Shown here: one piece after another, positions 12,501 to 24,567 of the stretch
Layout of the letters: every line of letters starts with the position of its first letter
How positions within the stretch are numbered: position 1 is the stretch's first letter
DNA from: Stenopsyche tienmushanensis
Lineage: Eukaryota > Arthropoda > Insecta > Trichoptera > Stenopsychidae
NCBI GenBank assembly: GCA_008973525.1
Contig: WACJ01000406.1
Coordinates: forward strand, 1,960,930-2,024,929
Reading direction: 5' to 3'
Length of the DNA: 64,000 nucleotides
Notes under the pieces: generated by a model
Databases searched by the model: none
What the model was told of the DNA's origin: nothing
What the model saw: the letters and a program-made list of their open reading frames with translations, nothing else
Program-made: the position numbers and the translations under genes

Positions 12501-12705
12501 TTAAAGCTCGGAGACAGGCGGAGACGGAGTGTACGATTGTATAGATCGTTAATCGACAGTATTTATTTATTTATGTACAAGCTTCATACACGCTGCCGTG
12601 GTCTTGACAGATAAATAGATTTGTACGGATAATAAGTGGCGGACAAGCAAATATAGCATCTAAGATTATGAGGATTTTAAATCAACTCACTACTCAACGG
12701 GTTAA
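12501..12705 (+). mobile_element. piggyBac-like MITE, short subtype, left-truncated
   Basis: Starts TTAAAGCTCGGAGACAGG, runs through AGATCGTTAATCGACAGT and ACAAGCTTCATACACGCTG, and ends CACTACTCAACGGGTTAA with TTAA at 12702-12705. The right part matches the copies at 41193-41443 and 45255-45450, while the left words match the long subtype at 8654 and 15752. No coding capacity. Confidence 0.75.
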
Positions 12706-13244
12706 AAACTTTAAAAAAAAACGCGATCGAAAACCCGTTGTACTAACGTTTTAAGTTATTAAAAATCATATGAAAATGGAACACTTCATGAAATTTTAAA
12801 ACAATGCTATAATACAAAAAAAATACAAATTCTCTTGATCGTATAAAAAAAAACCTTTTTGATGGAATTTCACCATCAGTCTTCCATCTATTGGATCATG
12901 ATTTGGCAACAAATACCACTTGAGTAGTTCCTTTGAAATTCCACATCATCATAGTCATTTTTTTAAAAAAAAAATTACTTCCAAAATCACTATAATAATT
13001 CAATTCAATTGAATATTTAATATTGATTTTTTCACATCTGCTGATAAGAGTCCGCTGCTTTTATATTAGCAATAAAACGATTATGGATCCTTTTGTCGTG
13101 ATAAATTGTAATCGAACCAAACGTCGGAAAGAATGGCTGTCTTCAATTTGTGACATTGTTTGTGTAATTATTCCTACAAATTTGATTCTATTCTGTGTAA
13201 ACACTGACTGAAACAAAAATTAGTTTTGTATAAATGAGTTGCAC
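12706..13244. other. No recognised feature
   Basis: A-rich DNA with several poly-A tracts. Nothing supported. Confidence 0.4.
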
Positions 13245-13600
13245 ATTTTACATGAATCAACACTGATTGACTCTGTCCGTTTTTTATCATGTATACTATG
13301 TTGTTTGATCTCTATTTTCTTTATTATCGCTAAAACACTAGGCCCATCCAGCCGACATAAGTCTGTAATTAAATAAAGACAGAAATATTTTTGATCGATT
13401 GTAAAATTTATATAACCCACCCGATCAGTCTTCTTCGGAAAACTTTGTAATGAGAGTTCGTAATAGTTCTGTAGATATGTTCGGGTATGGCATCCGATCG
13501 CAAAGCGCTCATTCGTCATGTCAGCCGTCCGAAAAGCGGACCGATTGGATACATAGACCTTGTGACCACTCCCGTCCTTTTTTAGGGCTTATTTAAAGCA
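13245..13600 (+). mobile_element. hAT-like CAGAGCCGTAAC family, internal fragment
   Basis: Carries the middle of the family: ATGAATCAACACTGATTGAC at the start, CCACCCGATCAGTCTTCTTC near 13420, and the conserved palindromic block CCGAAAAGCGGACCGATTG near 13530. Both terminal inverted repeats are missing. The family is defined by the copies at 27956-28517 and 57612-58731. Confidence 0.7.
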
Positions 13601-15751
13601 TTTTCGGCTATAAATACGTATCTGGGGTCTTCCATGACCTGTACGATCATATAAGCCAGCTTGCCCACTTATAATAGTTTTTAGCTTTAAATTAGGATAA
13701 ATAAGGATTTCTGGGGGGGAGGGCGCATGTTACATATTTCCCACGGGCCAAAGTAACGTCCATAAATCCGTTCACATTGAATACAAAAATATTGTCATAA
13801 ACGTTTTTAAATATGCGACGACTCTCTCGAGCGCTCTATAAGAGTGCTCAAAGAATAAGATGGTCCTCAGCCCATGATTTGCTTTAATGACCACGTTCCT
13901 CAAAAATTGCTCAGTTCCAACGTACATAAAAAAGACATTAAATACCTTGGTCCAATATATTGGACGTTGGCGTCAAAAGGTTGATGCCCCCCTTTTTTTT
14001 GCGAGCACGCCCATACACATTCTAGCGTTTGCGCTAAAATGTATTCTTATTTTTAGCAAAGGGCTACACAAACCGACTCGGGTCTTTTAATAGAAACGCG
14101 AACTCTGTACTATTTACATTTTTAACGTGTGTTTACCATGTGTAAAATAGATTGCGGCGCATCTATGCACGCCGCAAAACGATGATGTATGAAAATAGTA
14201 CGACTGGAGCACGTCCGACCCGGACGGTGATGGTGAATCTTCGAGAAGAATGCGAAAAAAATCGCGGATGACCCTTTACAGCGCGTTTAGAAGGCGCAAT
14301 TGGCCAAGAAGGCCGTTTGACGCCCAAGTCACATTTTGGCAAAATGGTAGAAGAGAACCCGCGGCAGTATTTTGGTCTCATTCTCATTTGACAGCAACCA
14401 ATTCGCTACTGGTTCAGGAGAGCTCAATCTTCAATTCAGTAAATATTCTGCTTTATTACCAACGAGTTACTGTCCTAACATATCTGCACAAGTGTTGAGC
14501 ATTGTTATGTCACATCTATTTATGTCGACGTATCATATCAAAAGCCGATTGAGCTCTTGATATGAAGATAACGTCTATATTTAGACATTTACTATGTCCA
14601 ATCAGGATTTAAATTTATTGTATAATCTATTTATGCCAAATCTTATCTAAATCGTGAATAAATACGCTACGCCAGAAACGTTTTAATGGAATCGTATCTA
14701 TTTGAAGTATAGATAATGGAATTTAAATTGTTTTTGTTTGTATAGTATGACTGTGTGAATTTTTTTCAGATAACGCCTAATAACCGTAATTAAAAGCGTT
14801 TCGCATTATCGTTATTTATAATCAATTTTTATTGCGATACCCTTAGCCCTTTAGCCAATTTAGCAAAAATCACGTGTACGGTACACGTGAATTTAAAACA
14901 AGGAAAACAAATTCTAAAAACGGCTCCATTGAACTAACGCCTCAAAGAAAAATATTTTTACATTTAACTACGTAACAAAATATCAATACTGTGGCTTTTC
15001 AAAAAAAATCTTGTTACGGTCGAAATGAAACTTCACAGCTCCTGAGAAAATTTTATTATATGCATTGCTTTTTTCCATTTGTTTGTGTAATATATATTAA
15101 AAAAAGTTATACTAATTGTTTTACGGTATGTAAAGACACACGGAAGAGAGTAGAAACGATTCTCCCTTCTCTTTCCGACCAACTACCGCTTGGAGTTTCA
15201 CTTTCCGTGACGTCGAAGCCAATTTGTCTTATCGCACACTTCAAAAAATGCTACACAACACTGAATAAAACATTTTTTTTTCAAACAAAAGTGTGGTTCG
15301 CTTCGATGCAAATTTAGATGCGCGCGCTAAATTCAAACTAACCAATACGAATGGATTAATCTTAACTTTTAATTTACGCTTGCAAAACAAATTAAAAATT
15401 ACAAATTCGCCAATATCGCGTGAAATATCGCCAATAAGCAACAAATAAATAAGACGCAAATGCAATCAAACAAATCAATCATCGATATTTACAATGTCGA
15501 ACTAAAAATATGCCATATTTATCATAAAATACAGTGTTTTTATCAGATCCACATTTACAACTGGAAATATGAAGCCGTGCCTCTAGCTATCCTCTTATCT
15601 TGACAGTTTCAATTATATAAATCGCCTATCTTTGTATTTTTAGATTCCTAGCACATTTTATGTGCATGAAAATGACTTCGATCGATTAACGCTTTGGGAT
15701 GAAAAACGACGATTTGGGTGCCCCGTTGGATCCCACGTCTGACGGTGTGGC
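13601..15751. other. Mostly unrecognised; GC-richer block at 14160-14400
   Basis: No gene supported. Around 14160-14400 the base composition rises to about half GC and frames stay open on both strands (14163-14387 minus, 14250-14498 plus), but the arginine-rich products match nothing that I recognise. At 15686-15755 a 70-bp segment is bounded by TTAA on each side (TTAACGCTTTGGG...GGCTTAA) and abuts the next MITE; it may be a remnant of a related element. Confidence 0.4.
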
Positions 15752-16156
15752 TTAACCCCTAAAGGAGTACTATCCCAGGGTCTGGGACCTCCCCTACACT
15801 TATTCGAAAAAACACTCTTGTACATTGAGCTCGGAGACAAACAGAGACAGAGAGAGAGCGTAGCGCAGTTCGAGAGACAAAGACGGAAAGCTATCTCGCA
15901 TACATCGCACGATTGTATAGATCGTTAACCCAAATTTATCGACTAATAATTATTACGATTTCAAGTATATTATTTATTTACGCAAAGAAATGACCGAATA
16001 TTGTATGCTATCAACAGTGTTTATTTACTAGTGACTCTGCCTCGAATTGAAGATTGTCTTACGCTGATAGGAGCCGACAGAAAGTAATCGGTGTAAAGCG
16101 ATGATGGCATCAACGACTTCATCGATTTTAAATTTGCCCACTCCTCAAAAGGTTAA
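15752..16156 (+). mobile_element. piggyBac-like MITE, long subtype
   Basis: TTAA at 15752-15755 and 16153-16156, with ends TTAACCCCTAAAGGAGT and, inverted, TTAACCTTTTGAGGAGTG. The interior matches the 8654 copy nearly end to end (CTCGGAGACAAACAGAG, ATCGTTAACCCAAATTT, GAAGATTGTCTTACGCTG, AGTAATCGGTGTAAAGCG) but lacks its extra middle segment. Non-coding. Confidence 0.8.
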
Positions 16157-18349
16157 GCGATTCGATTTTAAAAAGGCTTTGTTTAAAATTAACAAACATT
16201 ATTTGAATTTTCATTTATGTTTTTATTCACCCTCAAAGTCTCGCATAGTACCTACCGATGTAAACTATCGATCCTACCTATTTGATATCACACAGAATTC
16301 ATACGACGCAGCTTTGTGATGACCATATTTTCCAAGAATATCATGTTATATCCTTTTCATCTGACAATCCACCCTGTTTGTTCGTGGAAACTCTATTAAT
16401 GCTGAGGGAATAAATACGAACAACAAAATACTTATCCGGGGAAAACTCGTCGTATATAATCTTACATATTTAGAATTTTACAAAAAATATTTGCGCTATA
16501 TTCCAAATGTTCAATTATTATATTGAATTTATTAAAAATAATATTTATAGCGGGATGTAATGGCTCATTGGGGTATGTTTTATACAGCGATGTGCAACAG
16601 TCGGAAAATTTTGTTTGAGCATTTAAGAAAATAACAAAAAACGAAACATAGTTGGCGTGGCTGCGCGTGGAAAACATACATTAAAATTCCATATTACATG
16701 CATATTTAATTACATGAAATATTGCAGGTTTCAAATGTGTCTTCCTTTCATAAAATATGAAATTCTTTAAGCATGGAATTGCAATCCCCCAATTGAGATC
16801 GCAGGATCTCTTATGTTGAATTTTTCCGGATGTCTGTACTTCTATAGCTGAAAACCTTATTACATCGTTCATGGCTCACGGCTGAAATCAGGGCTACCCT
16901 TGCGAATGATAAAATAATTTCAACACACTTATAATTTCCAAGCATTTGCTAAAATTTTGCATCATATTATTAATTAAGCATGTGGAATGCTCGCATAAAC
17001 ACTGAGGCTCATAGTCCTTCATCATAATAGCCAATGTTCATTGATGACCAGCACCATGTAATCTACCACCCTTTTAGTAATTGATTTCTAACAATAGCCA
17101 TACCCCCAAAGGGATTTAATTACTATAGTGACGATCTGATATGAGGGCTTTCATCAGGATTATCTAACATTGTTAAATTGGAACATATTAATGTATATGT
17201 TTACTACATTTGAGGATATTACATCTCGATGCATATTTATTTATATCAACTTTAAATGGAACAATGCACACTTGATTGTGTATATGTAAATACTTTTTTT
17301 TATTTATAATTTTAGTAGAACAACTGTTTTGCCTTTCAGCAGTTCAATAATATCCTAATAAGGCAAAACAGCTGTCATGCTCAATTTAAAAATAAAAAAT
17401 CGTACAACCAGACCCGTACATATTGATTTTTCTCTGCTATTGCATATTTTCTATGGCAATTGATCATTTCAATGTATAACTTTTTTAAAAATCTATGTGT
17501 TTATTTATTAAAATTAATAGATGGAATCATTTAAATATGTATTACGTAATGAAATATAATCTCGTTTATAAAACATTATTCCATTCACTAATTAATTAGT
17601 ATGTATTAGGAATATAAACATATTTTCCAGTGCATAAATTTACTCAAATATATGCTCGAATCAAACAATGTTCAACTAGATTGCCATTTTAGATTTTTAT
17701 AATATTGGAAATCTAATCTATGCTTAAAAGTATATTATGTTCCTAGTCCTAGTCCATTTTTATTTTTTGAGGTGGCCTTTAGCAATCCCTTGCTTTTATG
17801 AGACCCTTTCCAACCATTTTTGACATAGTTTACATGGCGTATATATATTTTTAAAAATGTGATCACCAGCCATATCTCCATGTAGGATTCGAACCCAAAC
17901 TGATTGAGTGCAAAAATCCATTTGACGGATAAAAATCTTTCCGAATTATATTGATTTTATCAGTCGTATTGCTTTGGGGCGTTTCGGATTTTCATCCATG
18001 TTTAATGCAATATTGGTGGGTATGCAATGCAAATATCCAGTCGATTAATACAAATAGGTATTCAAAATCATAATTATGACACAATTTAATAGCAATCTCA
18101 AAACTCGCTCGCAATGAACGTATGACATTTGTAAACATGTATATATTAATATTAGGGCGTATCACATAAGCGTTCGGAATTCGTAGAACATCGAAATAAT
18201 CTTCATTAACACAGGCTTTCTATCAACGAGGAACTAAATTACTTGATCCATATTTGTAATTTTGCACTTTTAGAATCAATAAATTCTTCCTGGTTTTTAA
18301 ACGTATTAATTCTTAAAATGTTCTCCAATTGGCAATATTTAAGTGGGTG
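16157..18349. other. No recognised feature; one small hairpin
   Basis: No gene supported. CTGTTTTGCCTT at 17324-17335 pairs with AAGGCAAAACAG at 17360-17371 across a 24-nt loop. A GGATTCGAACC word near 17884 resembles a pol III B box on the minus strand, but no matching A box or tRNA fold was seen. Confidence 0.4.
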
Positions 18350-18850
18350 CTTAATTTAAAAGTTGTTAACCGCAGTGTATGCGTCGGAGCGTTGTCTTAG
18401 AGCAGTATCGGCCCATGTCTATTTATTAGAATTGGCTGCTTTATTTTTAGTTTCTAGTACATATTTTCGATTTCGCGATAATACGATTCGGACGTCATGG
18501 CTTTCCCTGGATTTAAGAAGGAATAATGTATTATGTCATGCGTATACAGTATCCATGGGCGTCTACATCCGATCACAGCCCAGAGCTTTTCCTGTTGTCA
18601 TATAATATCCATTTTTCATCACAGGTAACGATGCGATTTAAAAATGGGGTTTTATCATTATGGTCAGTTTTTAGTCTTCTACCCACTTATCCAGCTTTTT
18701 GGCTTTTCCTATTGAAGCGAGATGATGAGATATAGAACACTAACATCTTATTCAAATCGATCCTTCTTCAAAAGCTTTCTTAATATTTCTATCTGCTTGC
18801 GCTGCATTGTGCTCCAATTTGAAATAGTAAGCCCAAAAAGTAAGCGGAAG
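18350..18850 (-). pseudogene. Mariner transposase remnant
   Basis: Read on the minus strand this is a heavily frameshifted mariner transposase. Going downstream from about 18850: a piece like FKLEHNAAQADRNIKKAFEE (the N-terminal helix-turn-helix region), KKLDKWV, FLNRIVTCDEKWILYDN near 18610-18650 with the first catalytic Asp, NPGKAMTSESYYREIENMY, and INRHGPILLxDNAPTHTA near 18380-18420 with the second Asp. The C-terminal YSPDLAPSDYHLF block was not found. Plus-strand frames at 18363-18735 are shadows of this pseudogene. Mariner moves by cut-and-paste into TA; I could not locate its inverted ends. Confidence 0.8.
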
Positions 18851-19384
18851 TCTTTTGTTGACGCCACACAATCTTTCTCAATTACGAATCTTCATATGTA
18901 ACTCTGTAATATGCATTCATTTAAAATGAAGAAGAAACCTTATGGATTTGCATTCGCATCCGTTATTATAAGGTTACATTACAGTGTTTGCACAAGTCCT
19001 TATAGTGATTCGATTGATTTTGAGACTGCTGTGCAAACTCAAGTATCACGTCGCGTCGTTTGAGTGTCATGTCGCATTAATTCAATTTTGATGAAATACA
19101 CTTTGGCAGTGTGATATCCCTGATTCGGCTCGCTTTTATGCTTCATTTCTTTAAATAAAGTCGTTATGTGCAAAAATAGGATGCGAAACGCGAAGGGTCA
19201 AACGCGACGTTTGAATTTCGCACGTTGGCCGTCGTCATGTAACTAGTCCGGAATGACGGATCGCCCGTATTTCTGACACGTGCTTTGCAAGAACAACGGC
19301 ATTCGGCAGGAGGAAGTTCTTCTTGCAGCGGCTGGAGTCGGTTCGCGGTCGAGGGAGATGTCGCTGGGCGCATATGTTTAAGGT
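18851..19384. other. Upstream flank of promoter candidate
   Basis: Unique-looking DNA that becomes markedly richer in G, C and CpG from about 19160. A 92-codon minus frame at 19164-19442 is open but matches nothing known. The segment is best read as the proximal upstream region of the promoter candidate at 19385-19413. Confidence 0.35.
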
Positions 19385-19456
19385 TATAAATAGGCGAAAA
19401 GTGAAATAGTTCAGTATCTCTGGCTGTGTGCACAGACACCATATGTAAGTAGGTAA
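19385..19456 (+). promoter_or_regulatory. Candidate core promoter with TATA box, initiator and nearby splice donors
   Basis: TATAAATA at 19385-19392 is followed by the arthropod-type initiator TCAGT at 19411-19415, so the first T of the TATA box lies 28 bases upstream of the A at 19413; this spacing is close to that of real TATA/Inr promoters. About 30 bases further downstream two strong donor-like words overlap in series (GTAAGT at 19445 and GTAAGT at 19453 within TAGGTAAGTCAG). That suggests a very short non-coding first exon followed by an intron. The surrounding DNA is GC-rich against an AT-rich background. No downstream coding exon was identified in the window. Confidence 0.45.
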
Positions 19457-19489
19457 GTCAGTTGTACGTCAAAACAGCACGTGTACTAA

Positions 19490-19650
19490 CACAAGCAAGG
19501 AGGACACCCACTCGCCTCGCTCGGACGCGCGCACGCCGCGCATACGGTCGCACGCCGCGTATACGCGCGCACTCCGCACACACACCCGCGCGCGCGCCGC
19601 ACACACACCCGCGCGGCGCACGCACACTCCCGCGCGCTTACGTAAGCGCC
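19490..19650. other. GC-rich alternating purine-pyrimidine tract
   Basis: About 160 bp dominated by CG, CA and TA steps (runs such as CACACACCCGCGCGCGCGCC), with near-continuous purine-pyrimidine alternation, in a window that is otherwise AT-rich. Frames stay open on both strands only because A/T-rich stop codons are rare. Such DNA can adopt the Z form. It lies just downstream of the promoter candidate. Confidence 0.6.
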
Positions 19651-19699
19651 AATCAAGGACGCAGCCAGTTCGGACACTTCGGATTCTTCTAGAAAAAAT

Positions 19700-20321
19700 G
19701 TTTGCAATTTGCATACGCCGAGCATTCGCCCATATCGACAATAGGGACGCTCGCTAATGTGCAATTTATATTCGACACTCTCTCCATTAGAAGTGCAGCA
19801 TCAATTACATACCCAGGAAGAATTTCAAGCCACTTAATTAACAGATGACCCTCGTGAGCCTTTTGCGGACTCGCCTAGCGTGCATTTTTGTATTGCCGAC
19901 AGGGCCGCCAGACGTTTCGGAAACTGCAGGACTCTCGGAAATCAATTACGGTCAGAGCTCACGCGTCACAGCCACGTACGCCCTGAAGGCTAATTTTAAC
20001 CAATCACAACCAAACAACCACCACACGGCCAACCCTTATTCGTCATCATTACAAGCACATGCAGCTTTTTTCAATTTCGGCTCTCTTGTTGTCATGAACA
20101 TCGTTAGTCCGATGCAACTCAATCCTGTGGCCTCTCCAACTCAATTTTAATATACAGGTAGCACCAGCTGACAACGGGGAATACATTCTGAAAAATGTCG
20201 TGATTAACAAAGGAATATTAAATCATCACTCGGTTCTGCATTGCATAATAGAAATTTATACTCCTTGTGCTTTTTACATTTATCACATAAAATTTGTCGC
20301 TGTTATATGATCCATTACAAG
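19700..20321. other. Unassigned, with one 101-codon plus frame
   Basis: The plus frame at 19845-20150 has balanced codon use in its first part and is preceded by ATTGCCGACAG near 19886-19899, which resembles a splice acceptor; TATACAGGTAGCA just past its stop resembles a donor. It could be a non-coding or partial exon of the transcript implied by the promoter at 19.4 kb, but no domain or family resemblance supports this. Confidence 0.25.
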
Positions 20322-20806
20322 CAGAGCCGTAACGAGAGTATAAAGCACCTGTGACGAGTATCTAATTTCCCCCCCACCCCCTCCAAGAAATCCAATTTTT
20401 TTTATCGGTAGACTTACGCCATTTGTCGCCGAAAATGCTGCAAAAAAGAGGACCGCGTGGTCATAAGTTCTGCGTATCCATCCAGTCCGCTTTTCGGATC
20501 GCTGATATTACGCATGAACGCCTCGCGATTGGACGCCATATTCGAATATATCACGTCGAAAATATTGTTGTCTTTATTTATTGCGCGCTTATGGCGACTG
20601 GGTTGGCTCAATGTTTAAGCGTTAACGAATAAAAAAGGGATGAAACAATTTAGTATGTGTTATATAAATGGACAGAGTCAATCAGTGTTGATTCGTGTAA
20701 ATTAGAATGGTCCAGTAAAATAAAAACTATGTTCAGCTCTCGACTGGGTCGGTATTCTGCGTTTTGCGCCCCAAGCCCAGTTGCTCCGATTACAGGCACG
20801 TTTAAC
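20322..20806 (-). mobile_element. hAT-like CAGAGCCGTAAC family, truncated copy
   Basis: Starts CAGAGCCGTAACGAGAGTA and runs through the family blocks in reverse orientation: GTCCGCTTTTCGGATCGC near 20487, GACAGAGTCAATCAGTGTTG near 20673 and GTATTCTGCGTTTTGCGCC near 20752. The far end decays near 20800, so no target duplication can be scored. Confidence 0.8.
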
Positions 20807-21067
20807 TGCACTTTTATTCATTAACGATCTTTTCGTTTTCTTCTAACAGCTCAATGCATTGATTATAAATGATAATGACCTTTTCAAAGCTTTTAAAACC
20901 TCATTTTCTTGAGATATGAACATTATCTCGTTTGAGACATCGATTTTGCTGACGTTGCTCCAATGAGTTCTATTCGAGTGTGAATTCATAACAGAAACCG
21001 TCTCATTCATTCAATAATAATATGTAAAATACACAAATAAAAAAATATATGCAGACACAGCGCAAAA

Positions 21068-21220
21068 CGTCTAACGTCTATATATCGCCACGCCGCAGTT
21101 TTGGTTAAATTTTTTTGCGATGATATAACGCGCATATAATTTTGCAAAAACGACAGCTGAATAAGTGATTATATGCATGAACTAGAAAATACTATAGCTC
21201 TATTTCTGAATATTCTATTC
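21068..21220. repeat. Fragment of dispersed repeat shared with 58.85-59.83 kb
   Basis: GTCTATATATCGCCACGCCG near 21075 matches 58866, and AGTGATTATATGCATGAACT near 21165 matches 59770, with similar flanks. The two parts are adjacent here but almost 1 kb apart at 59 kb, so one location carries an insertion or the other a deletion. Confidence 0.5.
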
Positions 21221-23554
21221 TACATTTACGCCAAGGATTAAGAAACTGTCGCATAATTAAGCAAAGTTTGAACATAATCTATATCAACATCTTCAGTCCG
21301 AAAATGGCTTAAATACTAATTTCTTCAATGATGTTTTGAATATCATTTTCATAGTTGATATAATCAATAATTTTTCTGAACAATTTTTCCAAGATCTTAA
21401 ATAAATTAATTCCACGCTCCTTCGATATTTCTGAACGGGGATTATTTGTAATCCTTTTTTATCCTATATTATCCCTTCTGCAGTCTTGAAATATATCATT
21501 ATTTCCTTGCGCAATATTGATTAAAATAAATTGTATGAAAAGCAAATTTATAAATGCGTTACAATATTCTCATCACTCTTAATCAATCGACGCGCAAAGA
21601 TTTATCGCTTTGAGATATTGCAGAATTGACAGCTAACGACGTTAATGATAAACAAACACTAGACGCTACAACAAAGTAGCAATAATTAATAAGGTGTTAT
21701 TGATTTTCTGTAAAATTTAAAATCATTTTCCCGGATATAGCGTACAAAAAAATATTTTACAAAATTAGGACCTAGCACAATATTCATCTCGCCATGCGCT
21801 CGATGTTGAAAGATTTTCGAATTTTATTTTTTGAGCATATCGCTAAAGCCTTTGCAAGTCCAATTAATTTGCTAGTTGAAGTGCTTCAACGAACAAATAA
21901 TCCTCCAAATGCGAAGACTAATTGAAAGCTATTCATAACAACCACAGTGCTTACATTGAATAGGGCTTGCATCGCAGTATTTTTCACAATTGCCATATAC
22001 AAATATGATTCCATCGATGAGCCCTAGATGCGATGTAAGCCTTTGTAAAGTCTCTTAAAATTCAATACTTGTATTTCCTTCAAAAAGCCTTTAAAATACA
22101 GCGTTTGGGCACGTAATTAACTATAAATTTCATATTTTTATACCCTTCTTGTAAACGTGAGATTCAATAATAATTCTTTCAAATTGAGCATCTCAATATT
22201 TCATACGAATTAATCATATATATAAAGTAAATTTCAATTAAACATATCGAATACCTCGTTTTACCGCACCTGGTACCACTGATCATTTGCAAATGTGCTT
22301 TTGAATTACATTCCTTCGAAAGCATTCCCTATCGGGTAGTGTCAATATTCATATTAGGAATTAGTTTTCCTCGGTGATTTATAAAGCTATTGATAAAATT
22401 AAATTTAATATCCAAATATATTCACAGTTATAATGAGAACTTTCATTGTTGTACATTTTTTTAAATACATCTTCAGCTCATTTATTCACATCATCCATAT
22501 TTTTCTGAAGATCGCATCTCTCTCGGTAGTGGTTGATTGTTCTTTGAGAAAGCACAAAAACCTTTCTAAAAACTTTCTCTGAAACCAAACAATTCAAATA
22601 GAATCCCTACCTGCTGTGTATATCTTTAGTTAAACTTTTCATTTCTTTTAACATCCGCATAAGAACTTTCTGCTGCCGTATTTATCTTACAATAACAGGA
22701 AGGTCCAAATCAATTGAAATCTTCACTATTAATTTATATTTTCGATAATCCTATTTAATTTCATACGTCATACGTTCAATTGTCAATTGTAAAGAATCCT
22801 AAGATGATAATGCTTTACATATTGAACAAATAAATACAAAGTGGCAGTTTAAAGAGTCGAATGCAACGACTAGGCTTTGATCAAAAAAATAAATTCGGCC
22901 CTGAAATTAACGACCTAACGTGTCTCGATTAGTAAAGGCGTCCGTGGATCCTACATCACATGAATTAAAACGATCCGCTTATCAATTTGTCCGTTTTGCA
23001 CTAGGCGAATTTATCTGCAAAAATAATTGTAGCACTTTAAAAGGGGACCTGAAACGAATTAAGAATCATAGTATTTTCAATATACTATGTAACAAGGGAT
23101 GTAATGAGGCTGCGGCCAGCGTCCGTGCTGTAACCCCCCACTGGGGCTGAAATAATTATCATTTGCACAAGCCATGTTGGACAACACAAACAGAGCTACA
23201 ATATAAAATATGTGGTCAATCAACTGACTACATAGCAATCAACTATTTTCCCGGAATGAATTTACAAAGCAATATTAGGATTTTCACTACAATCCAATGC
23301 ATGCAATTAGTTTGAAAAGTTGATGCATTAATGTATTACTTCTCTCAATATGATGCATTGGATTTTGTAATTCATTTTACCAACATGCAGAATTATAAAA
23401 ATAATTGAATCACTTATAATAATATTTATTTAATATAAAATATAGTCTCGAAAACCAAAGCGTCCATTTTCAAACCAGATTGAAAATCGCTTAAAATTAT
23501 CTCTGTGAATTGCACCATATCCTAATTACAAGAACTATCAACATTGAACGATTA
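21221..23554. other. No recognised feature
   Basis: AT-rich DNA. A 76-codon plus frame at 22920-23150 is slightly less AT-rich than its surroundings but has no recognisable motif. Confidence 0.4.
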
Positions 23555-24282
23555 TCAGGTCAGTCCAAAAGTTCGTGCGCATTTTTGGGATTTTTTTAAA
23601 TAATGTAATAAAACACATCTTATCGAAATTCATCATGGCTTGACTAATGTATTAGTCGGTATGTCACCAATTTTCGTAAACATCGGATGCATATTAGTAC
23701 CCATAGAAAATTAATACCGACAATCAATACAAACGTGCTATGTTATGCTTTTTTTTATTTTCGTGTGACAAATCTGCCAGATCTGCAAGACTGTCCAGAA
23801 ATGGTTATAAAAATGTTAAGTTGGAGAAAGGAGCATTTATGAAGAACCCCGTTCAGGACGTCCTGTTAATTTGATAACGAGGTTATTAAAAATCTTGTGG
23901 AGTCAAAGCCACAATTAACAGTAGATCAGATCGCAGAATGGTCGGATTCATCTCATGGAAGAGTCTTTCTTCGTTTAAAGGAGATTGGTAAAGTATCCAA
24001 GATTGTAAAGTGGGTACCGCATGATCCAATTGCCAGCAACGAATACACATCTGCACTTCCCTTTGAACGCGCTTCAAAAGAGAGCTATTTTTTGCCCATT
24101 TGGTAACATGTGACGAAAAATGGATTATTTATCATAACGTCATAAGAAAAAGACAAGTAAGATGGCGAGAAATTTTAGATAGTGGAGGAAAACTCATTAT
24201 TGATTAAAATGTTAAATGGTGTTTTATTCAAACTATTTAAACATTTCTCAAAAATGCGCACGAACTTTTGGACTGACCTCCT
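23555..24282 (+). pseudogene. Internally deleted mariner with both inverted ends
   Basis: The left end TCAGGTCAGTCCAAAAGTTC follows TA (23553-23554); the right end is its inverse, GAACTTTTGGACTGACCT at 24262-24279. Between them lies a decayed mariner transposase on plus: RSGRPVNLI-like words near 23865, LTVDQIAEWSDSSHGRVF and LKEIGKVSKIVKWVPHD at 23915-24025, then VTCDEKWIIYHN near 24108-24143 containing the first catalytic Asp. Everything after that block, including the other two Asp residues, has been deleted. The ends match those of the 131-bp MITE at 36186-36316, so the two belong to one family. Confidence 0.9.
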
Positions 24283-24407
24283 TTATTATAGTCATCAACG
24301 ATATGACCATATAATGATGTACACAATTAGGAATAATTGGAGTATACAAACGAACATATCGGACATTTCCAATGTAAAGAACAAACTGATAATATTTGCT
24401 GTTTGCA

Positions 24408-24567
24408 AAGGAGGGGAATCTTCATAAGACACCACCATTCTGGTGTTAGTGTGAGATTTTTACTTGATAAACCCCTCCTCCTCGTCGGCTGCCACCCGGC
24501 TACTAATTAAGTATTGTACAAGAGTGGCAGCAATGTGTCCTTCAAGGGCTCTCCATTTGCCTCTTCC
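24408..24567 (-). mobile_element. R1-like LINE 3' UTR fragment
   Basis: Read on minus, this repeats the 3' UTR of the adjacent LINE copy: both contain GGAGGGGAATCTTCA, the GCCACCCGGCTAC block and TGTGTCC words. It is 5'-truncated and lies downstream of the poly(A) of the neighbouring copy, so two insertions landed head-to-tail at this place. Confidence 0.7.

Noticed and set aside
17880..17900. B-box-like GGATTCGAACC on the minus strand (tRNA or SINE)
   Set aside because: No A box at the right distance and no acceptor stem; may be chance or an old SINE trace, not supportable.
19462..19764. Several overlapping frames of 76-92 codons on both strands
   Set aside because: Low-complexity arginine, alanine and cysteine products caused by the GC-rich alternating tract; no domain.
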